Shown: one piece after another, positions 1 to 8,856 of the stretch
How positions within the stretch are numbered: position 1 is the stretch's first letter
Layout: the number at the start of each line of letters is the position of its first letter
NCBI RefSeq assembly: GCF_026130545.1
Contig: NZ_JAMOIM010000002.1
Location: 1-64,000, forward strand
Length of the DNA stretch: 64,000 bases
Direction: 5' to 3'
DNA from: Lichenifustis flavocetrariae
GTDB taxonomy: Bacteria; Pseudomonadota; Alphaproteobacteria; Rhizobiales; Beijerinckiaceae
The notes under the pieces: model-generated
Database searches by the model: none
What the model was told of the DNA's origin: nothing
The model's input: only the letters and a program-made list of their open reading frames with translations
Position numbers and translations under genes: made by a program

Positions 1-1301
1 TCAGCGCGCATGACGGAATCGCCCGAATCCTTCCAGCCCTGGTTCTCGATGCCGACGGGCGAGCGGGTCGCATATTCCTGAAACCCGTCGCCATCGCGGT
101 CGCCGCAATCGTCGATCCAGTCGAGGCACCGCTCGGCCGTTCCCAGGTGCTGCTCAAGGAGCGTCCTGTCGCCGGTGCAGCGCCACGCGACGTTCAGGGT
201 GATGATGTACAGGGGAGTGGCGTCCGCCGTGCCGTAATAGGGCGTGTGCGGCACTTTGTGGAGGCTGGCGAGTTCGCCGTGCCGCAACTCATGCAGGATT
301 CGGCCGGGTTGGGCGTCCCGGTAATCGTCGACCTCGGTGGCCTGCAACTCGCCGAGCACCTCCAGCGCCCCGCGGGCGAAATCGGGGTAGACGAACACCG
401 TCTGCAACGCCGCGATCAGGCTGTCCCGCCCAAACAATGTTACGAACCAAGGCACGCCACCGGCCGCGACGAACCGCAGGTGATCGGTTCCCTCCATGGG
501 CAGGCGCAGCGCGGCCATGTCCTCGACCGACTGCCTGAACAGCCTGTAGAACTCCTCGTTGCCGGTCTCCAGCTTGAGGACCGTCTTTCGCCACTCCTCC
601 ACGGGGGATGCCAGGCGGGCAGGCGGCGCATGAGCGAAGCACTCGGGGGGCGCCTCGTAGACCCGGTCGCCGTCGATCAGGTCATGACAGAGACAAGTGT
701 GCCAGGTTTGTCCGGGCTCGATCACGACCTCGAACGTCAAGCGACCGTTGGTGACATGACCGGGGCTGTCGCTGTTGCAGATGTGGATACGGAGCGCACG
801 GCGAAAATCCGCGTTGGTGTAGGCCGACGTGAATGTCATGCCGTCCGCATCCCAGGAGTTGACGATGCGGCCTCGGCGGACGAGGTGATTGGCCTTCACG
901 TCGAACAGGTCGGCAAAGTCGCAGCGGATCAGGATCTCGAAGTTGAAGCGCACCGGCTTCGGTCCGTAGTTCGTGAGTTCGAAATCCTCGTGGAGGCCGT
1001 CGCCGATCACGCGGCTGAGCGTGAGCCCGAGCGACCGCGCGGCGATCATGCCGCCCTCGGTCTCAAACGTCGGGCAGATCAGGAAGGACCGGGACGCAAA
1101 ATAGAACACCGCGCCCGCATTCAGGAGATCGAACGAGTGGCCATTCGCGAAGATGCGATAGGTGCTGATTATTCTCGTGTCGAAGAAGTAGAGTCCCTTG
1201 TCCGTGTCGGGATAGATCTGGCCATCCGGCTCGCTGGCCAGGACGGTCCGACCCTGGTTGATGGTCAGGAGGGGCGGGCCGACTGTGATCTCAAGTGCCA
1301 T
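1..1301 (-). CDS. Glycogen debranching enzyme-like glycoside hydrolase (partial, N-terminal part)
   Basis: The frame is open from the ATG at 1301 to the left edge, so about 433 N-terminal residues are visible and the C-terminus is missing. The first ~200 residues look like the beta-rich N-terminal domain of bacterial amylo-alpha-1,6-glucosidase-like proteins (opening MALEITVGPP). The second part enters an (alpha/alpha)6-barrel with the conserved FGRDSLIAAL segment and a later WIDDCGDRDGDGFQEY stretch, both typical of the debranching/trehalase-like clan. The expected role is hydrolysis of alpha-glucosidic branches or of a related glucoside in the cytoplasm. The start has no strong Shine-Dalgarno. 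No other glycogen gene is in the window, so the true substrate is open. Confidence 0.8.
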   Translation of the reverse strand, partial: MALEITVGPPLLTINQGRTVLASEPDGQIYPDTDKGLYFFDTRIISTYRIFANGHSFDLLNAGAVFYFASRSFLICPTFETEGGMIAARSLGLTLSRVIGDGLHEDFELTNYGPKPVRFNFEILIRCDFADLFDVKANHLVRRGRIVNSWDADGMTFTSAYTNADFRRALRIHICNSDSPGHVTNGRLTFEVVIEPGQTWHTCLCHDLIDGDRVYEAPPECFAHAPPARLASPVEEWRKTVLKLETGNEEFYRLFRQSVEDMAALRLPMEGTDHLRFVAAGGVPWFVTLFGRDSLIAALQTVFVYPDFARGALEVLGELQATEVDDYRDAQPGRILHELRHGELASLHKVPHTPYYGTADATPLYIITLNVAWRCTGDRTLLEQHLGTAERCLDWIDDCGDRDGDGFQEYATRSPVGIENQGWKDSGDSVMRA

Positions 1302-1495
1302 GAAGTCAGACTTTCAACAGATATTACTCAAACACTCATCATTAGGGTGCAAGTTCAACGAGGATCGTGGCGTGCATCACGCCTGGCGGAATTTCCATGG
1401 CAGGTTCCATTGAACGAGGGCCTCGCAAGGTGGCCCTTCGCCATGCGATGTCCGTTGGGTTCGAGTGTGTCCGACGCTGACGGGATGCCGGCTCC

Positions 1496-3130
1496 TCAAG
1501 CCGCGCCTTGGACGGCCCCGCCCGGCTTGACGCTCCGCAATGTCAGGGCCAAGGCTGCGACCACACCTGCGACCAGCATCAGAACGAAGAAGACGTCGAT
1601 GTAGGCCAAAAAGCTGGATTGCAACTCGACCATTTGTCCGATCGACGCGACCGCCGTCTGCGAGGTGCTCGTTCCAGGCACCGGCTTCGTTGCGAAATAG
1701 TTCTGAAACTGCTGGAGCGACTGCTGGTAGGCTGGATTCCAGGTGCCAACGTGCTCGGAGAGCCGGGCCTGGTGGAATTGTTCGCGCCGGGCCAGCACCG
1801 TCTGCGCCAACGAGACGCCGATCGATCCGCCGAAATTCCGCGCGACGTTGATGAGGGCAGAGGCTTGATCCGTCTTGCCCGTGGGAAGTCCGTCGTAGGA
1901 CGCTGTCGTGACCGGGATGAAGAGGAGCGGCAATCCGATCGCGACGTAGATGCGCGACCAGGCGAAGAAACCGAAATCGACGTCCGCGTCGATCCGGGTC
2001 AAGTCGTACATCGCGGCCGCGATGACGAGGCCACCAGCAGCAATGAGATATTTGGGTTGGATGAAGCCGAGCCTGCCAACCACGAACATCCCCAGCATCG
2101 TCACCACGCCGCCGGGCGATAGCGCAAGACCCGATAGCGTGGCGGTGTAGCCGTAGTTCGTCTGTAGCAACTGCGGCAGGAACTGCGTGGTGGCGATCAG
2201 GATGGCACCCGTGCCCAGCATGACGAGGAAGCAGGCGCCGAACTGGCGGCCGACCAACATGCGCAGGTCGATCAACGGCTTCCTGACCATCAGTTCCCAC
2301 GGGATGAACAGAACGAGGGCGGTGGCCGACGTCGCGGCGAAAGCGATGATGAAGCCCGAACCGAACCAGTCGTCCTCCTGTCCCTTGTCGAGCACGACTT
2401 CGAGGGCACCGAGGAACGTCGCGACGAGGATGAAACCGACCGCATCGAACTTCAGCCCGTTCTTCCAGAGCTTGCGCCGTTCGGTCGCCTCATTCTTCGA
2501 CGCGGGGAGCAGCATCACGATCGAGACGAGGGATGCGATGCCGATCGGTACGTTGATGAAGAAGCACCAGTGCCAGGAATATGCGTCGGCCAGCCAGCCT
2601 CCCAGCACCGGCCCGATCGCGGGCGCCACCACGACGGCGACGCCGTAGATGGCAAAGCCTTGGCTCCGCTTCGCGGGCGGGAACGCCGCCGCCAGGATCG
2701 ACTGGGCGACAGGCGTCATGCCGCCGCCCGCGAGACCTTGCATCACGCGAAAGACCAATAAGGCCGGCAGGCTCCACGCTATCCCACAGAGGAACGAGCT
2801 GACCGTGAAGAGCGCGATGCAGGCGAGGAAGAAGTTCTTCCTGCCGAAGACCTGGACGAGCCAACTCGATGCGCAGAGCACGATGGAGTTCGCGACGAGG
2901 TAGCTCGTCACGACCCAGGCCGCTTCGCTCGGTCCGACGCCGAGGCTCCCCGAGATGTATCGCAGGACGACGTTGGCGATCGTCGTATCGAGGACCTCCA
3001 TGAAGGTCGCGGCCGAAACGATGATCGCGATGAGCCACGGGTTGGTTCCCGCATATTCGGAACCGCCCGACACGTTGGCGGGCGCCTTCGCTCCGTTCCC
3101 GGGTTGTGATCCTCTGCCTTGCGCTGTCAT
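1496..3130 (-). CDS. emrB: EmrB/QacA-type MFS drug efflux transporter (DHA2, 14 TM)
   Basis: A 544-residue hydrophobic protein. It opens with a first membrane segment carrying the DHA2 motif around FMEVLDTTIANV, then the R-containing loop motif and the antiporter motif C (GPVLGGWLAD) followed by WHWCFFINVPIG, which is diagnostic of the EmrB/QacA branch. Length fits the 14-helix family (about 500-550 residues). It should expel hydrophobic compounds by proton antiport. It lies 71 bp downstream of the membrane-fusion gene on the same strand, so the two form an emrAB-type operon. No outer-membrane channel gene is visible. Substrate cannot be inferred. Confidence 0.92.
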   Translation of the reverse strand: MTAQGRGSQPGNGAKAPANVSGGSEYAGTNPWLIAIIVSAATFMEVLDTTIANVVLRYISGSLGVGPSEAAWVVTSYLVANSIVLCASSWLVQVFGRKNFFLACIALFTVSSFLCGIAWSLPALLVFRVMQGLAGGGMTPVAQSILAAAFPPAKRSQGFAIYGVAVVVAPAIGPVLGGWLADAYSWHWCFFINVPIGIASLVSIVMLLPASKNEATERRKLWKNGLKFDAVGFILVATFLGALEVVLDKGQEDDWFGSGFIIAFAATSATALVLFIPWELMVRKPLIDLRMLVGRQFGACFLVMLGTGAILIATTQFLPQLLQTNYGYTATLSGLALSPGGVVTMLGMFVVGRLGFIQPKYLIAAGGLVIAAAMYDLTRIDADVDFGFFAWSRIYVAIGLPLLFIPVTTASYDGLPTGKTDQASALINVARNFGGSIGVSLAQTVLARREQFHQARLSEHVGTWNPAYQQSLQQFQNYFATKPVPGTSTSQTAVASIGQMVELQSSFLAYIDVFFVLMLVAGVVAALALTLRSVKPGGAVQGAA

Positions 3131-3201
3131 GGTGCTTTCACCCGGAGCAGGTCGTACGGCCTAGGCTCGCTGGACGGGATGCCGCCCGGCGGCGTACGGG
3201 C

Positions 3202-4503
3202 TCAGCGAACGGTGACGCTTGGCACCACCGACATGCCCGGTCCGATCTCGACGTCGGGCTGCGAGTCGAAGGTGATCTTCACGGGAACTCGCTGCACCAC
3301 CTTAACGTAGTTGCCGGTCGCGTTCTCGGCCGGAAGCAGGCTGAAGGCCGTTCCGCTGCCGGCCTGAAGGCTGTCGACGTGTCCCTGGAAGGTCTTGCCG
3401 AAGGCGTCGATCGCGATGCTCACGGGTTGTCCGACCTTCATGTCGGCGAGCTGCGTCTCCTTGAAATTGGCTGTGACCCAGAGACTGGTCGGCACCAGCA
3501 CCATGAGGGACTGCCCCTGCGTGGCGGTGACCCCCACGGCGGCGGTCAGCCTCGTCACGCGGCCATCGAGCGTCGCGTGCAGGCGCGTCCGCGACAGGTT
3601 GGCTTCCGCCGACTCCTTCTGGGCCTCTCCCTGGTCGACCTGCGCCTCGGCAGCCTGCACCTGCGCAGTGAGGACATCGACCTGCCGCTCGGCCGAGATG
3701 GTGGTGGATGCGGCCGCATCGAGCCCGGCCTGCTTCGACAGGAGATCGGAGGCGCCTTGCTGGGCCGTCTGGACCGTACCGAAGCCCGTCTTGACGAGCT
3801 GCTGCGCGCGCGTGTTCTGGTTCTGAGAAAATTCCAGCGCCGCCTTCGCCTGAAGCCCCTGCTTCTCGTTCTGTGCAACGATCGCCTGTTGGGACCTGAT
3901 CTGGGCCTTGTAGTTCGCGACCGTCGCCCGGGCCTGCGCGATCTGCGCGACCGCCTGATGGAGGGTCGCCTGATAGTCGCGTTCGTCGATGACGGCCAGG
4001 AGGTCGCCCGCATGGACGACCTGATTGTCGGTGACGGGAACGCTCACGATGTTGCCGGTGACCTGCGGGCTGACCGACACGGGCCTACCATCGATGAACG
4101 CGTCGTCCGTGTTCTCGAAATGTCGGGAATAGAGGTACCAGAGGACGCCCAAGACGATGCCGGCGACGAGGACCACGGCCGCGACACCGACCGCAACGGG
4201 GTGTTTGCGAAGGGTGGCCCAGACGCCTGGGCCCTTTTCGTCGCCATCGGCGTCCTCTTTGTCCTTGGTGTTGCCCCCGGGGACCTCCTCGCTGCCCTCG
4301 GCAGGATGATCCCCGTTCGGCCGAGGCTTGTCCGGCTCGCGCTTCTTCATCGGTTGCGCATCGGCGACATGGACCGCCACATTCGCGGTCCCGGGGCCGG
4401 CGGCAGGCTGGCGGCGACCGGCATCCTCGGCATTGCGCGAAACGATCGCCGCGTTGCCCGCGTCCAAAAGCTCTGAGCCTTCGGGATCTGTCTTCAAGAC
4501 CAT
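3202..4503 (-). CDS. emrA: EmrA/HlyD-family membrane fusion protein
   Basis: A 433-residue protein with an unusually long charged cytoplasmic tail (about residues 1-100), one membrane anchor (about 102-124), then the HlyD start signature NTDDAFIDGR. A lipoyl-like half, a long alpha-helical hairpin rich in Gln/Ala (about 190-310) and a beta-barrel end follow (TQGQSLMVLVPTSLWVTAN). This is the periplasmic adaptor partner of the EmrB-like transporter immediately downstream and bridges it to an outer-membrane channel. The first gene of the pair, it follows a 15-bp inverted repeat that may be its operator. The extended N-terminal tail is longer than in E. coli EmrA. Confidence 0.9.
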   Translation of the reverse strand: MVLKTDPEGSELLDAGNAAIVSRNAEDAGRRQPAAGPGTANVAVHVADAQPMKKREPDKPRPNGDHPAEGSEEVPGGNTKDKEDADGDEKGPGVWATLRKHPVAVGVAAVVLVAGIVLGVLWYLYSRHFENTDDAFIDGRPVSVSPQVTGNIVSVPVTDNQVVHAGDLLAVIDERDYQATLHQAVAQIAQARATVANYKAQIRSQQAIVAQNEKQGLQAKAALEFSQNQNTRAQQLVKTGFGTVQTAQQGASDLLSKQAGLDAAASTTISAERQVDVLTAQVQAAEAQVDQGEAQKESAEANLSRTRLHATLDGRVTRLTAAVGVTATQGQSLMVLVPTSLWVTANFKETQLADMKVGQPVSIAIDAFGKTFQGHVDSLQAGSGTAFSLLPAENATGNYVKVVQRVPVKITFDSQPDVEIGPGMSVVPSVTVR

Positions 4504-4563
4504 GTCCGGAGTCCGCTCTAGAGATTCACGCGGACCCGACGCTGCCGAATGGCAAGCAACTAC

Positions 4564-4602
4564 TTAGCCGTAACCGTGCCTAGCAATCAGCTAGCGCTTA
4601 GC
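4564..4602. promoter_or_regulatory. Candidate operator upstream of emrAB
   Basis: Four YTAGC pentamers occur at 4564, 4580, 4591 and 4598. Two of them form a perfect inverted repeat, CTAGC at 4580-4584 and GCTAG at 4590-4594 with a 5-bp spacer. It lies 60-100 bp upstream of the efflux start codon at 4503. emrAB-type operons are usually controlled by a local TetR- or MarR-type repressor, but none is encoded here. Operator function is inference. Confidence 0.35.
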
Positions 4603-4670
4603 CCGTCGCAGAAAGCAAAGACCAATTATGGGACCCCGCTATTGAAAATCGCACGCCTCTCGCTGATTGA

Positions 4671-4987
4671 TTTCGGCCTGAGGCGAAACCGCTTGCGATT
4701 TCCTCGCGATCGCAAGGAAAGAAGGCGATCGTACTCGTCGTCGAAGACGAGGCCATACTGCGCATGACAGCCGTCGACCTGGTCGAGGATGCGGGCTTCG
4801 AAACCATCGAGGCGTCCAACGCCGACGAGGCGATACGCATCCTTGAGGCACGGACGGACATTCACATCGTGTTCACCGACGTCGACATGCCGGGGTCGAT
4901 GGACGGCCTCAAGCTCGCCCAGGCCGTTCGAGTTCGATGGCCTCCGCGGTCGACGACCTGCCGAAAGGCAGCGTCTTCGCGAAGTGA
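4671..4987 (+). pseudogene. Response regulator receiver remnant
   Basis: Translation of 4719-4940 gives a recognisable CheY-like receiver: LVVEDEAILR with the acidic pair, then IVFTDVDMPGSMDGLKLA with the phospho-acceptor Asp. The frame opens after a stop at 4668, and the only ATG (4764) falls after the acidic pocket, so no start gives a whole domain. After AVRVRWPP the homology breaks off, and a short continuation resembling the family's C-terminus (DLPKGSVF) appears in another frame before a stop at 4985. I read this as an internal deletion with a frameshift. Related stand-alone regulators are common in Rhizobiales. Alternative: an unusually short gene starting at 4764, which would lack key residues. 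Confidence 0.6.
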
Positions 4988-4989
4988 CC

Positions 4990-5067
4990 ATGGGCGAGCA
5001 CATCCTCGCGGGCATCGGCCTGATCCTTTGCCTGGGCATCATGGCCATCGCGGTTTTCGCGCCATGA
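4990..5067 (+). CDS. Tiny single-helix membrane protein (hypothetical)
   Basis: A 25-residue frame that is almost entirely one hydrophobic helix (GIGLILCLGIMAIAVF). Its stop overlaps the ATG of the next frame in an ATGA arrangement at 5064-5067, which suggests translational coupling. No family is recognised. It lies just after the response-regulator remnant, so it could be a fortuitous hydrophobic frame. Confidence 0.35.
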   Translation: MGEHILAGIGLILCLGIMAIAVFAP

Positions 5068-5660
5068 AGCTGGTCGCCTGGGTCTGCGGCACGGCGACCA
5101 TCCTCATCTGCTTCCTCGTCCTCTCCAGATTGCTGGGCAACTCTGATGTTTGGTCGCAAGAAGATCGTCCTCAACCTCGACCTCCCGAAAGCGGACGTCG
5201 AATTCGTGTCGGCCGAGCAGTTGAAGGCCATGGCACATGCGGTGGCGACGCGTCCCGTCGGCATGCTTGTCGCAGACCAGCCGCCGTTCGCGCCACCGGC
5301 GGTTGGACGACTTCCGAGCCGATGCAGCTCAGGCCCAACGAGGAGTTCCCCAGCGCCGACCTGAAGTCGAAGGTACGCGACTTGGTCGAGGGTATCGTGG
5401 ACCTCAAGGAGAAGGCTGCGCTCGCCACGAACCTGTTCTCGGTGACGCGCAAAGCGCCTCCGGCCGACCGGACCCGCCGCTACTTGGGCAAGCTACACAT
5501 CGTGGCGCCCAGCGAGGAGGAAGCCCGCGAGAACCTGCGGCATTTCCTCCGCCAGCGATGCAGCGCCGCCAAGGTCGAGGACTTCTCGATCCATCGTCTC
5601 GTCCACCGGCCCCACGCGGAATACGGCATCATCGACACCTACATGGTCGACCCGGGCTGA
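5064..5660 (+). CDS. Hypothetical protein with N-terminal membrane segment; internal frame conflict
   Basis: The frame is open for 198 codons. Residues 1-28 form a membrane helix (VAWVCGTATILICFLVL). Residues about 30-85 are Arg/Pro-rich with codon use unlike the neighbours, and a better coding signal there lies in another frame (5146-5364). From the ATG at 5322 the frame looks genuine again: acidic and Glu/Lys-rich, ending HAEYGIIDTYMVDPG. Possible readings are two genes (a short membrane peptide from 5064, and 5322-5660), or a gene from 5146 to 5660 broken by one frameshift near 5300. No domain is recognised. A strong terminator follows at 5776. Confidence 0.4.
   Translation: MKLVAWVCGTATILICFLVLSRLLGNSDVWSQEDRPQPRPPESGRRIRVGRAVEGHGTCGGDASRRHACRRPAAVRATGGWTTSEPMQLRPNEEFPSADLKSKVRDLVEGIVDLKEKAALATNLFSVTRKAPPADRTRRYLGKLHIVAPSEEEARENLRHFLRQRCSAAKVEDFSIHRLVHRPHAEYGIIDTYMVDPG
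5146..5364 (+). CDS. Overlapping hypothetical ORF, likely N-terminal half of a frameshifted gene
   Basis: A 72-codon frame starting MFGRKKIVLNLDLPKADVE. Its first ~50 codons have strong G/C third positions like real genes here, while the last ~20 (after about 5300) lose that bias just where the other frame gains it. A single 1-base shift near 5300 would join this start to the segment ending at 5660 and give a protein of about 170 residues. Function unknown. Confidence 0.35.
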   Translation: MFGRKKIVLNLDLPKADVEFVSAEQLKAMAHAVATRPVGMLVADQPPFAPPAVGRLPSRCSSGPTRSSPAPT

Positions 5661-5775
5661 CGGGACGGCCCAGCCGGCGGTGGCCAAAAACACCAGCAGC
5701 CGGGGAAGCGGGGTCTGACCTTGCCCTGCAAGGACCGGAGGACGGGGACGACGTGTCCGCATCGGCCCTCACCCA

Positions 5776-5810
5776 AAGCCCGGGGTCTCACCGCCCCGGG
5801 CTTCGTTTTT
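5776..5810 (+). terminator. Rho-independent terminator
   Basis: Perfect 10-bp stem, AAGCCCGGGG at 5776-5785 and CCCCGGGCTT at 5794-5803, with an 8-nt loop followed by CGTTTTT. It ends plus-strand transcription of the frames up to 5660 and sits 20 bp before the 3' end of the convergent protease gene, so it may serve both. Confidence 0.85.
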
Positions 5811-5830
5811 CCCGTGGGTCGAAAATCAAG

Positions 5831-7912
5831 CTAGGCCGTATTCGCTTGGGTTTTCCCCCACCGACTCCCGACCCTCGGATCGCTCGTCGCCCAATCCGGA
5901 TAGGCCTCGGGCTCGTCCACCTGGGGCCGCACCAGCTTCAGCAGGGGGTGCCGGACGAGCGCCCTGACCTCCGCGCCGTCCAGGTAGCGGTCCTGCACCA
6001 GGGCGGCGGCGACCCGCTCGACGTTGTCCCGGTGGTGGTGGACCAGCGCCAGGGCCCTGGCGTAGCAGCGGTCGACGAGGGCCCGCACGCCCTGGTGCAG
6101 CGGCCCCCATCCATCAAGAGCCTGCACGTCAAGGGAGAGCAGCCCGGTCTCCCGCCCGAATCCGTAGACGGCGTGGTAAGCGACCGCGCTCGCGGTCGCC
6201 GCTTTCAAGTCGCTCACGCTGCCGGTCGTGACCTCCCCGATGATGACCTGCTCGGCGGCCCGGCCGGCGAGGGTCATGACCATCTCGCGCTCCATCACCG
6301 CCGCCGTCGGATTCGCGGCCTTCCGCAGCGCGGTGTGCTGGCGGTCGGCGTCGACATAGTCGAGGTGCATGCCGACGGCCAACGCGACGATGGCGTGCCC
6401 GGCCTCGTGGACCGTGACCAGGCGTTCGCCGGCTGCGTCCCGCTCGCCACTTCGTTCGCGGACGACCCAGACGATGTCCCCCGGCAGCGCGGCGGCCCGG
6501 CCGAAGTCCCTCCGGGCGCGCCGCCTGGCATCGCGGCAGACCTGCTCGACGTCGGCCGGGCTCATCCCCCGGCAGGCCCGGGCAGCCAGCATGACCTGGC
6601 CGTCCAACTCCGGAGGCACCTGCCAGCCGATGTGGTGGCGGATGATCCCCGCCAGGTCGTCGATGCCCGGCAGCGGGATCGCGATCTCGCGGTCGAGGCG
6701 GCCCGGACGGCGCAGCGCGGCGTCGACCCGCTCCGGGAAATTCGTGGCGGCGATGACGACGATTCCGTCGCGCGGCTCCGCACCGTCGAGGCACTCCAGG
6801 AAGGCATTGTTGACCGCGTTGAAGTAGCTGGAGTTGTGGTCGGGCTTGAAATCCCGCCCGGGCACGCTGTCCATCTCGTCCAAGAACACGATGCAGGGCG
6901 CATGCTTCCGCGCCTCGTCGAACAGCTTCTTGAGGCCCTTCTCCACCTGGTAGCCGCTGCTGCTGGCCCCGCAGAGGCTGCTGAAGCTGCTCGGGAAGAA
7001 CTTGACCCCGGCCTCGGCCGCCAAGGCGCGGGCGAATCTCGTCTTCCCGACGCCGGGCGGCCCCGACAGCAGCACGCCCCGGTCGCAGTCGGCCCACGCC
7101 AACTCGCCCTGTCGGTAGGCGATCAGGTCCGCCGCGACCTCAAGCCCCCAGGCTTTGGCCGGCCCGAAGCCGGACAGCTTCGACAACGGGGTGTCGCGTT
7201 CGTGCTTGGGCTCACCGTCGAGCAGCCCATCAAGGAATTCCTTGGTGGTGTCCCGGCCCTTGGCGTCGGCGATCTCCTGCCTGCGCTTGGCCATTAACTT
7301 TTCATATGCGCTGGCGCGGAGGTCGCGGAGGATCGTCATCTTCGCCACGGCCGAATTGCAGTGGTCGCGCGGGCCGAGCGCGGTGCGGATGTCGGCGACT
7401 GTGACGTCCTTGAGCGAGGACGTCAGGGTCGGCCTTGTTCCGGTGACGAGTTGGACGACGCTGGCGATCACGCCCTCGGCGTCGACCCGGTCGAGCGTCA
7501 CGGATTTCGTGGTCCACGATCCGATGGCCGCGTGGACGGCGTCGGGATGCGTCACGACGACGATGAGCCCATAGCCCGCCTCACCCACTGCCTGCTGCCA
7601 GGCTTGGGGACCGACGACGTCGCCGATGTCCGCGTGGACGACGGCGCGCTCACGGTCGCGCTGCGGCGTATTGGGCACGTCGGTCGCGTCGATGTAGTGG
7701 TCGGGCCAGATCCGTTGCCCGATCCACGCCACGGCATCATGCAAATCGCCGTCATCGCCGACACCGACGATCACCCGGCCCATCTCGACGTCCTCGACCG
7801 TGACGCCGGCCCGATCGAGCAGGACGGCCGCGACGGCCTCGGAGGCGTAGGGCTTGGCCCCGGGGGTGCGCCTTTCCCAGGCGGCAAGGAGGGCTGCGGC
7901 GAACGTGGTCAT
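5831..7912 (-). CDS. Soluble FtsH-like AAA+ ATPase/zinc metalloprotease (M41-type)
   Basis: 693 residues. Residues 1-240 form an unrecognised N-terminal region without membrane helices. An AAA+ module follows, with Walker A GPPGVGKT (284-291), Walker B CIVFLDEMD (340-348) and the second region of homology with arginine fingers at ATNFPERVDAALRRPGRLDR (389-408). The C-terminal part carries the zinc motif HEAGH (502-506) and a plausible third ligand, Asp568 in GSVSDLKAAT, as in peptidase family M41. Bacterial FtsH has two N-terminal membrane helices; this protein has none, so it probably acts as a cytosolic ATP-driven protease with a different substrate-recognition domain. The start has a GGAG 8 nt upstream. 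It is divergent from the phosphoesterase at 8062. Confidence 0.85.
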   Translation of the reverse strand: MTTFAAALLAAWERRTPGAKPYASEAVAAVLLDRAGVTVEDVEMGRVIVGVGDDGDLHDAVAWIGQRIWPDHYIDATDVPNTPQRDRERAVVHADIGDVVGPQAWQQAVGEAGYGLIVVVTHPDAVHAAIGSWTTKSVTLDRVDAEGVIASVVQLVTGTRPTLTSSLKDVTVADIRTALGPRDHCNSAVAKMTILRDLRASAYEKLMAKRRQEIADAKGRDTTKEFLDGLLDGEPKHERDTPLSKLSGFGPAKAWGLEVAADLIAYRQGELAWADCDRGVLLSGPPGVGKTRFARALAAEAGVKFFPSSFSSLCGASSSGYQVEKGLKKLFDEARKHAPCIVFLDEMDSVPGRDFKPDHNSSYFNAVNNAFLECLDGAEPRDGIVVIAATNFPERVDAALRRPGRLDREIAIPLPGIDDLAGIIRHHIGWQVPPELDGQVMLAARACRGMSPADVEQVCRDARRRARRDFGRAAALPGDIVWVVRERSGERDAAGERLVTVHEAGHAIVALAVGMHLDYVDADRQHTALRKAANPTAAVMEREMVMTLAGRAAEQVIIGEVTTGSVSDLKAATASAVAYHAVYGFGRETGLLSLDVQALDGWGPLHQGVRALVDRCYARALALVHHHRDNVERVAAALVQDRYLDGAEVRALVRHPLLKLVRPQVDEPEAYPDWATSDPRVGSRWGKTQANTA

Positions 7913-8061
7913 GCGATGGCTCCGAACGGGGGAGCCGATCCATCTAACCGAGAACAGCTGCTATTTCGTTGAATCGATCACCTGGACACGGGGGTATCGC
8001 CCAGGGGTTCGTTGGATCCTTTGTGCCATGGTCAGGCCATCCCCGACATCAGGAGGCCACC

Positions 8062-8856
8062 GTGACCAAGCTGTGGATCGCGTCCGATTTCCACCAGGAG
8101 TTCCCCGGCAACCATGCGCTGCCACAGGTCCCCCGGGACGTGGACGTCATCGTCGTGGCCGGCGACGCGACGGCCCCGCTGTCCGACGCCCTGGCGTGGT
8201 TGCGGACGACGTTCGGCGACCGGCCCATCGTCTATGTCCCCGGCAACCACGATTTCTACCAGCACCACCGCGACGGCGGCGATGGCCGCATGACGATGGA
8301 CGAGATCCTGACGGTCGGCCGCGACGCGGCGGAGCGCTACGGCATCCACCTGCTGTCGGACGACGCGGTCACCATCGCGGGCGTGCGGTTCCTCGGGACC
8401 ACGCTCTGGACGGACTATCGCGTCGAGGGGACGCCGATCCAGGCGGCGATGCGTGCGGCCGAGAAGGGCATGAACGACTACAAGAACATCCGGCGGCCGA
8501 GCAGCACGAAGCCGACCAAGCCGATCCGGGCCGCCGACCTGCTGGCGCGGCATCGGGCGTCGGTCGAGTTCCTCGATGCGGAGCTGGCGCTGCCGTTCGA
8601 CGGGCCGACCGTGGTGGTCACCCACCACGCGCCGCATCGCCGGTCGCTGATGGTCCAGTTCGACCCGCTCAACGGCTGCTACGCCAGCGACCTGGAGTGG
8701 CTGATCCGGAAGCACAGCCCGCCGCTGTGGGTGCACGGGCACACGCACGTGCCGAGCGACTATGACGTCGGCAACACGCGGATCGTGTGCAACCCGCGCG
8801 GCTATCCCGGCGAAGTCTGCAACAGGCGCTGGGACCACGTCACGGTGGAGGTCTGA
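8062..8856 (+). CDS. Calcineurin-like metallophosphoesterase
   Basis: 264 residues with the full set of metal-binding motifs in order: SDFHQEF, VVAGDATA, VPGNHDF, THHAPH and GHTHV. These define the calcineurin-like phosphoesterase fold with a two-metal centre, acting on phosphomonoesters or phosphodiesters; the substrate is unknown. I chose the GTG at 8062 because AGGAGG lies 5 nt upstream and homology starts at the second residue; a longer frame begins at 7969. It overlaps the next small gene by one base (TGATG), so the two are co-translated. Divergent from the FtsH-like protease. Confidence 0.85.
   Translation: MTKLWIASDFHQEFPGNHALPQVPRDVDVIVVAGDATAPLSDALAWLRTTFGDRPIVYVPGNHDFYQHHRDGGDGRMTMDEILTVGRDAAERYGIHLLSDDAVTIAGVRFLGTTLWTDYRVEGTPIQAAMRAAEKGMNDYKNIRRPSSTKPTKPIRAADLLARHRASVEFLDAELALPFDGPTVVVTHHAPHRRSLMVQFDPLNGCYASDLEWLIRKHSPPLWVHGHTHVPSDYDVGNTRIVCNPRGYPGEVCNRRWDHVTVEV

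Noticed and set aside
147-1604. Long plus-strand open frame (485 codons) covering the debranching enzyme gene
   Set aside because: It is antisense to a well-supported glycoside hydrolase and has the low-complexity Arg/Val composition of a shadow frame.
3106-4476. Long plus-strand frame (456 codons) over the EmrA gene
   Set aside because: Antisense shadow of a recognised HlyD-family protein; no domain of its own.
5237-7297. Long plus-strand frame (686 codons) over the protease gene
   Set aside because: Antisense to the FtsH-like protease; composition is Arg/Gly/Pro-rich without motifs.
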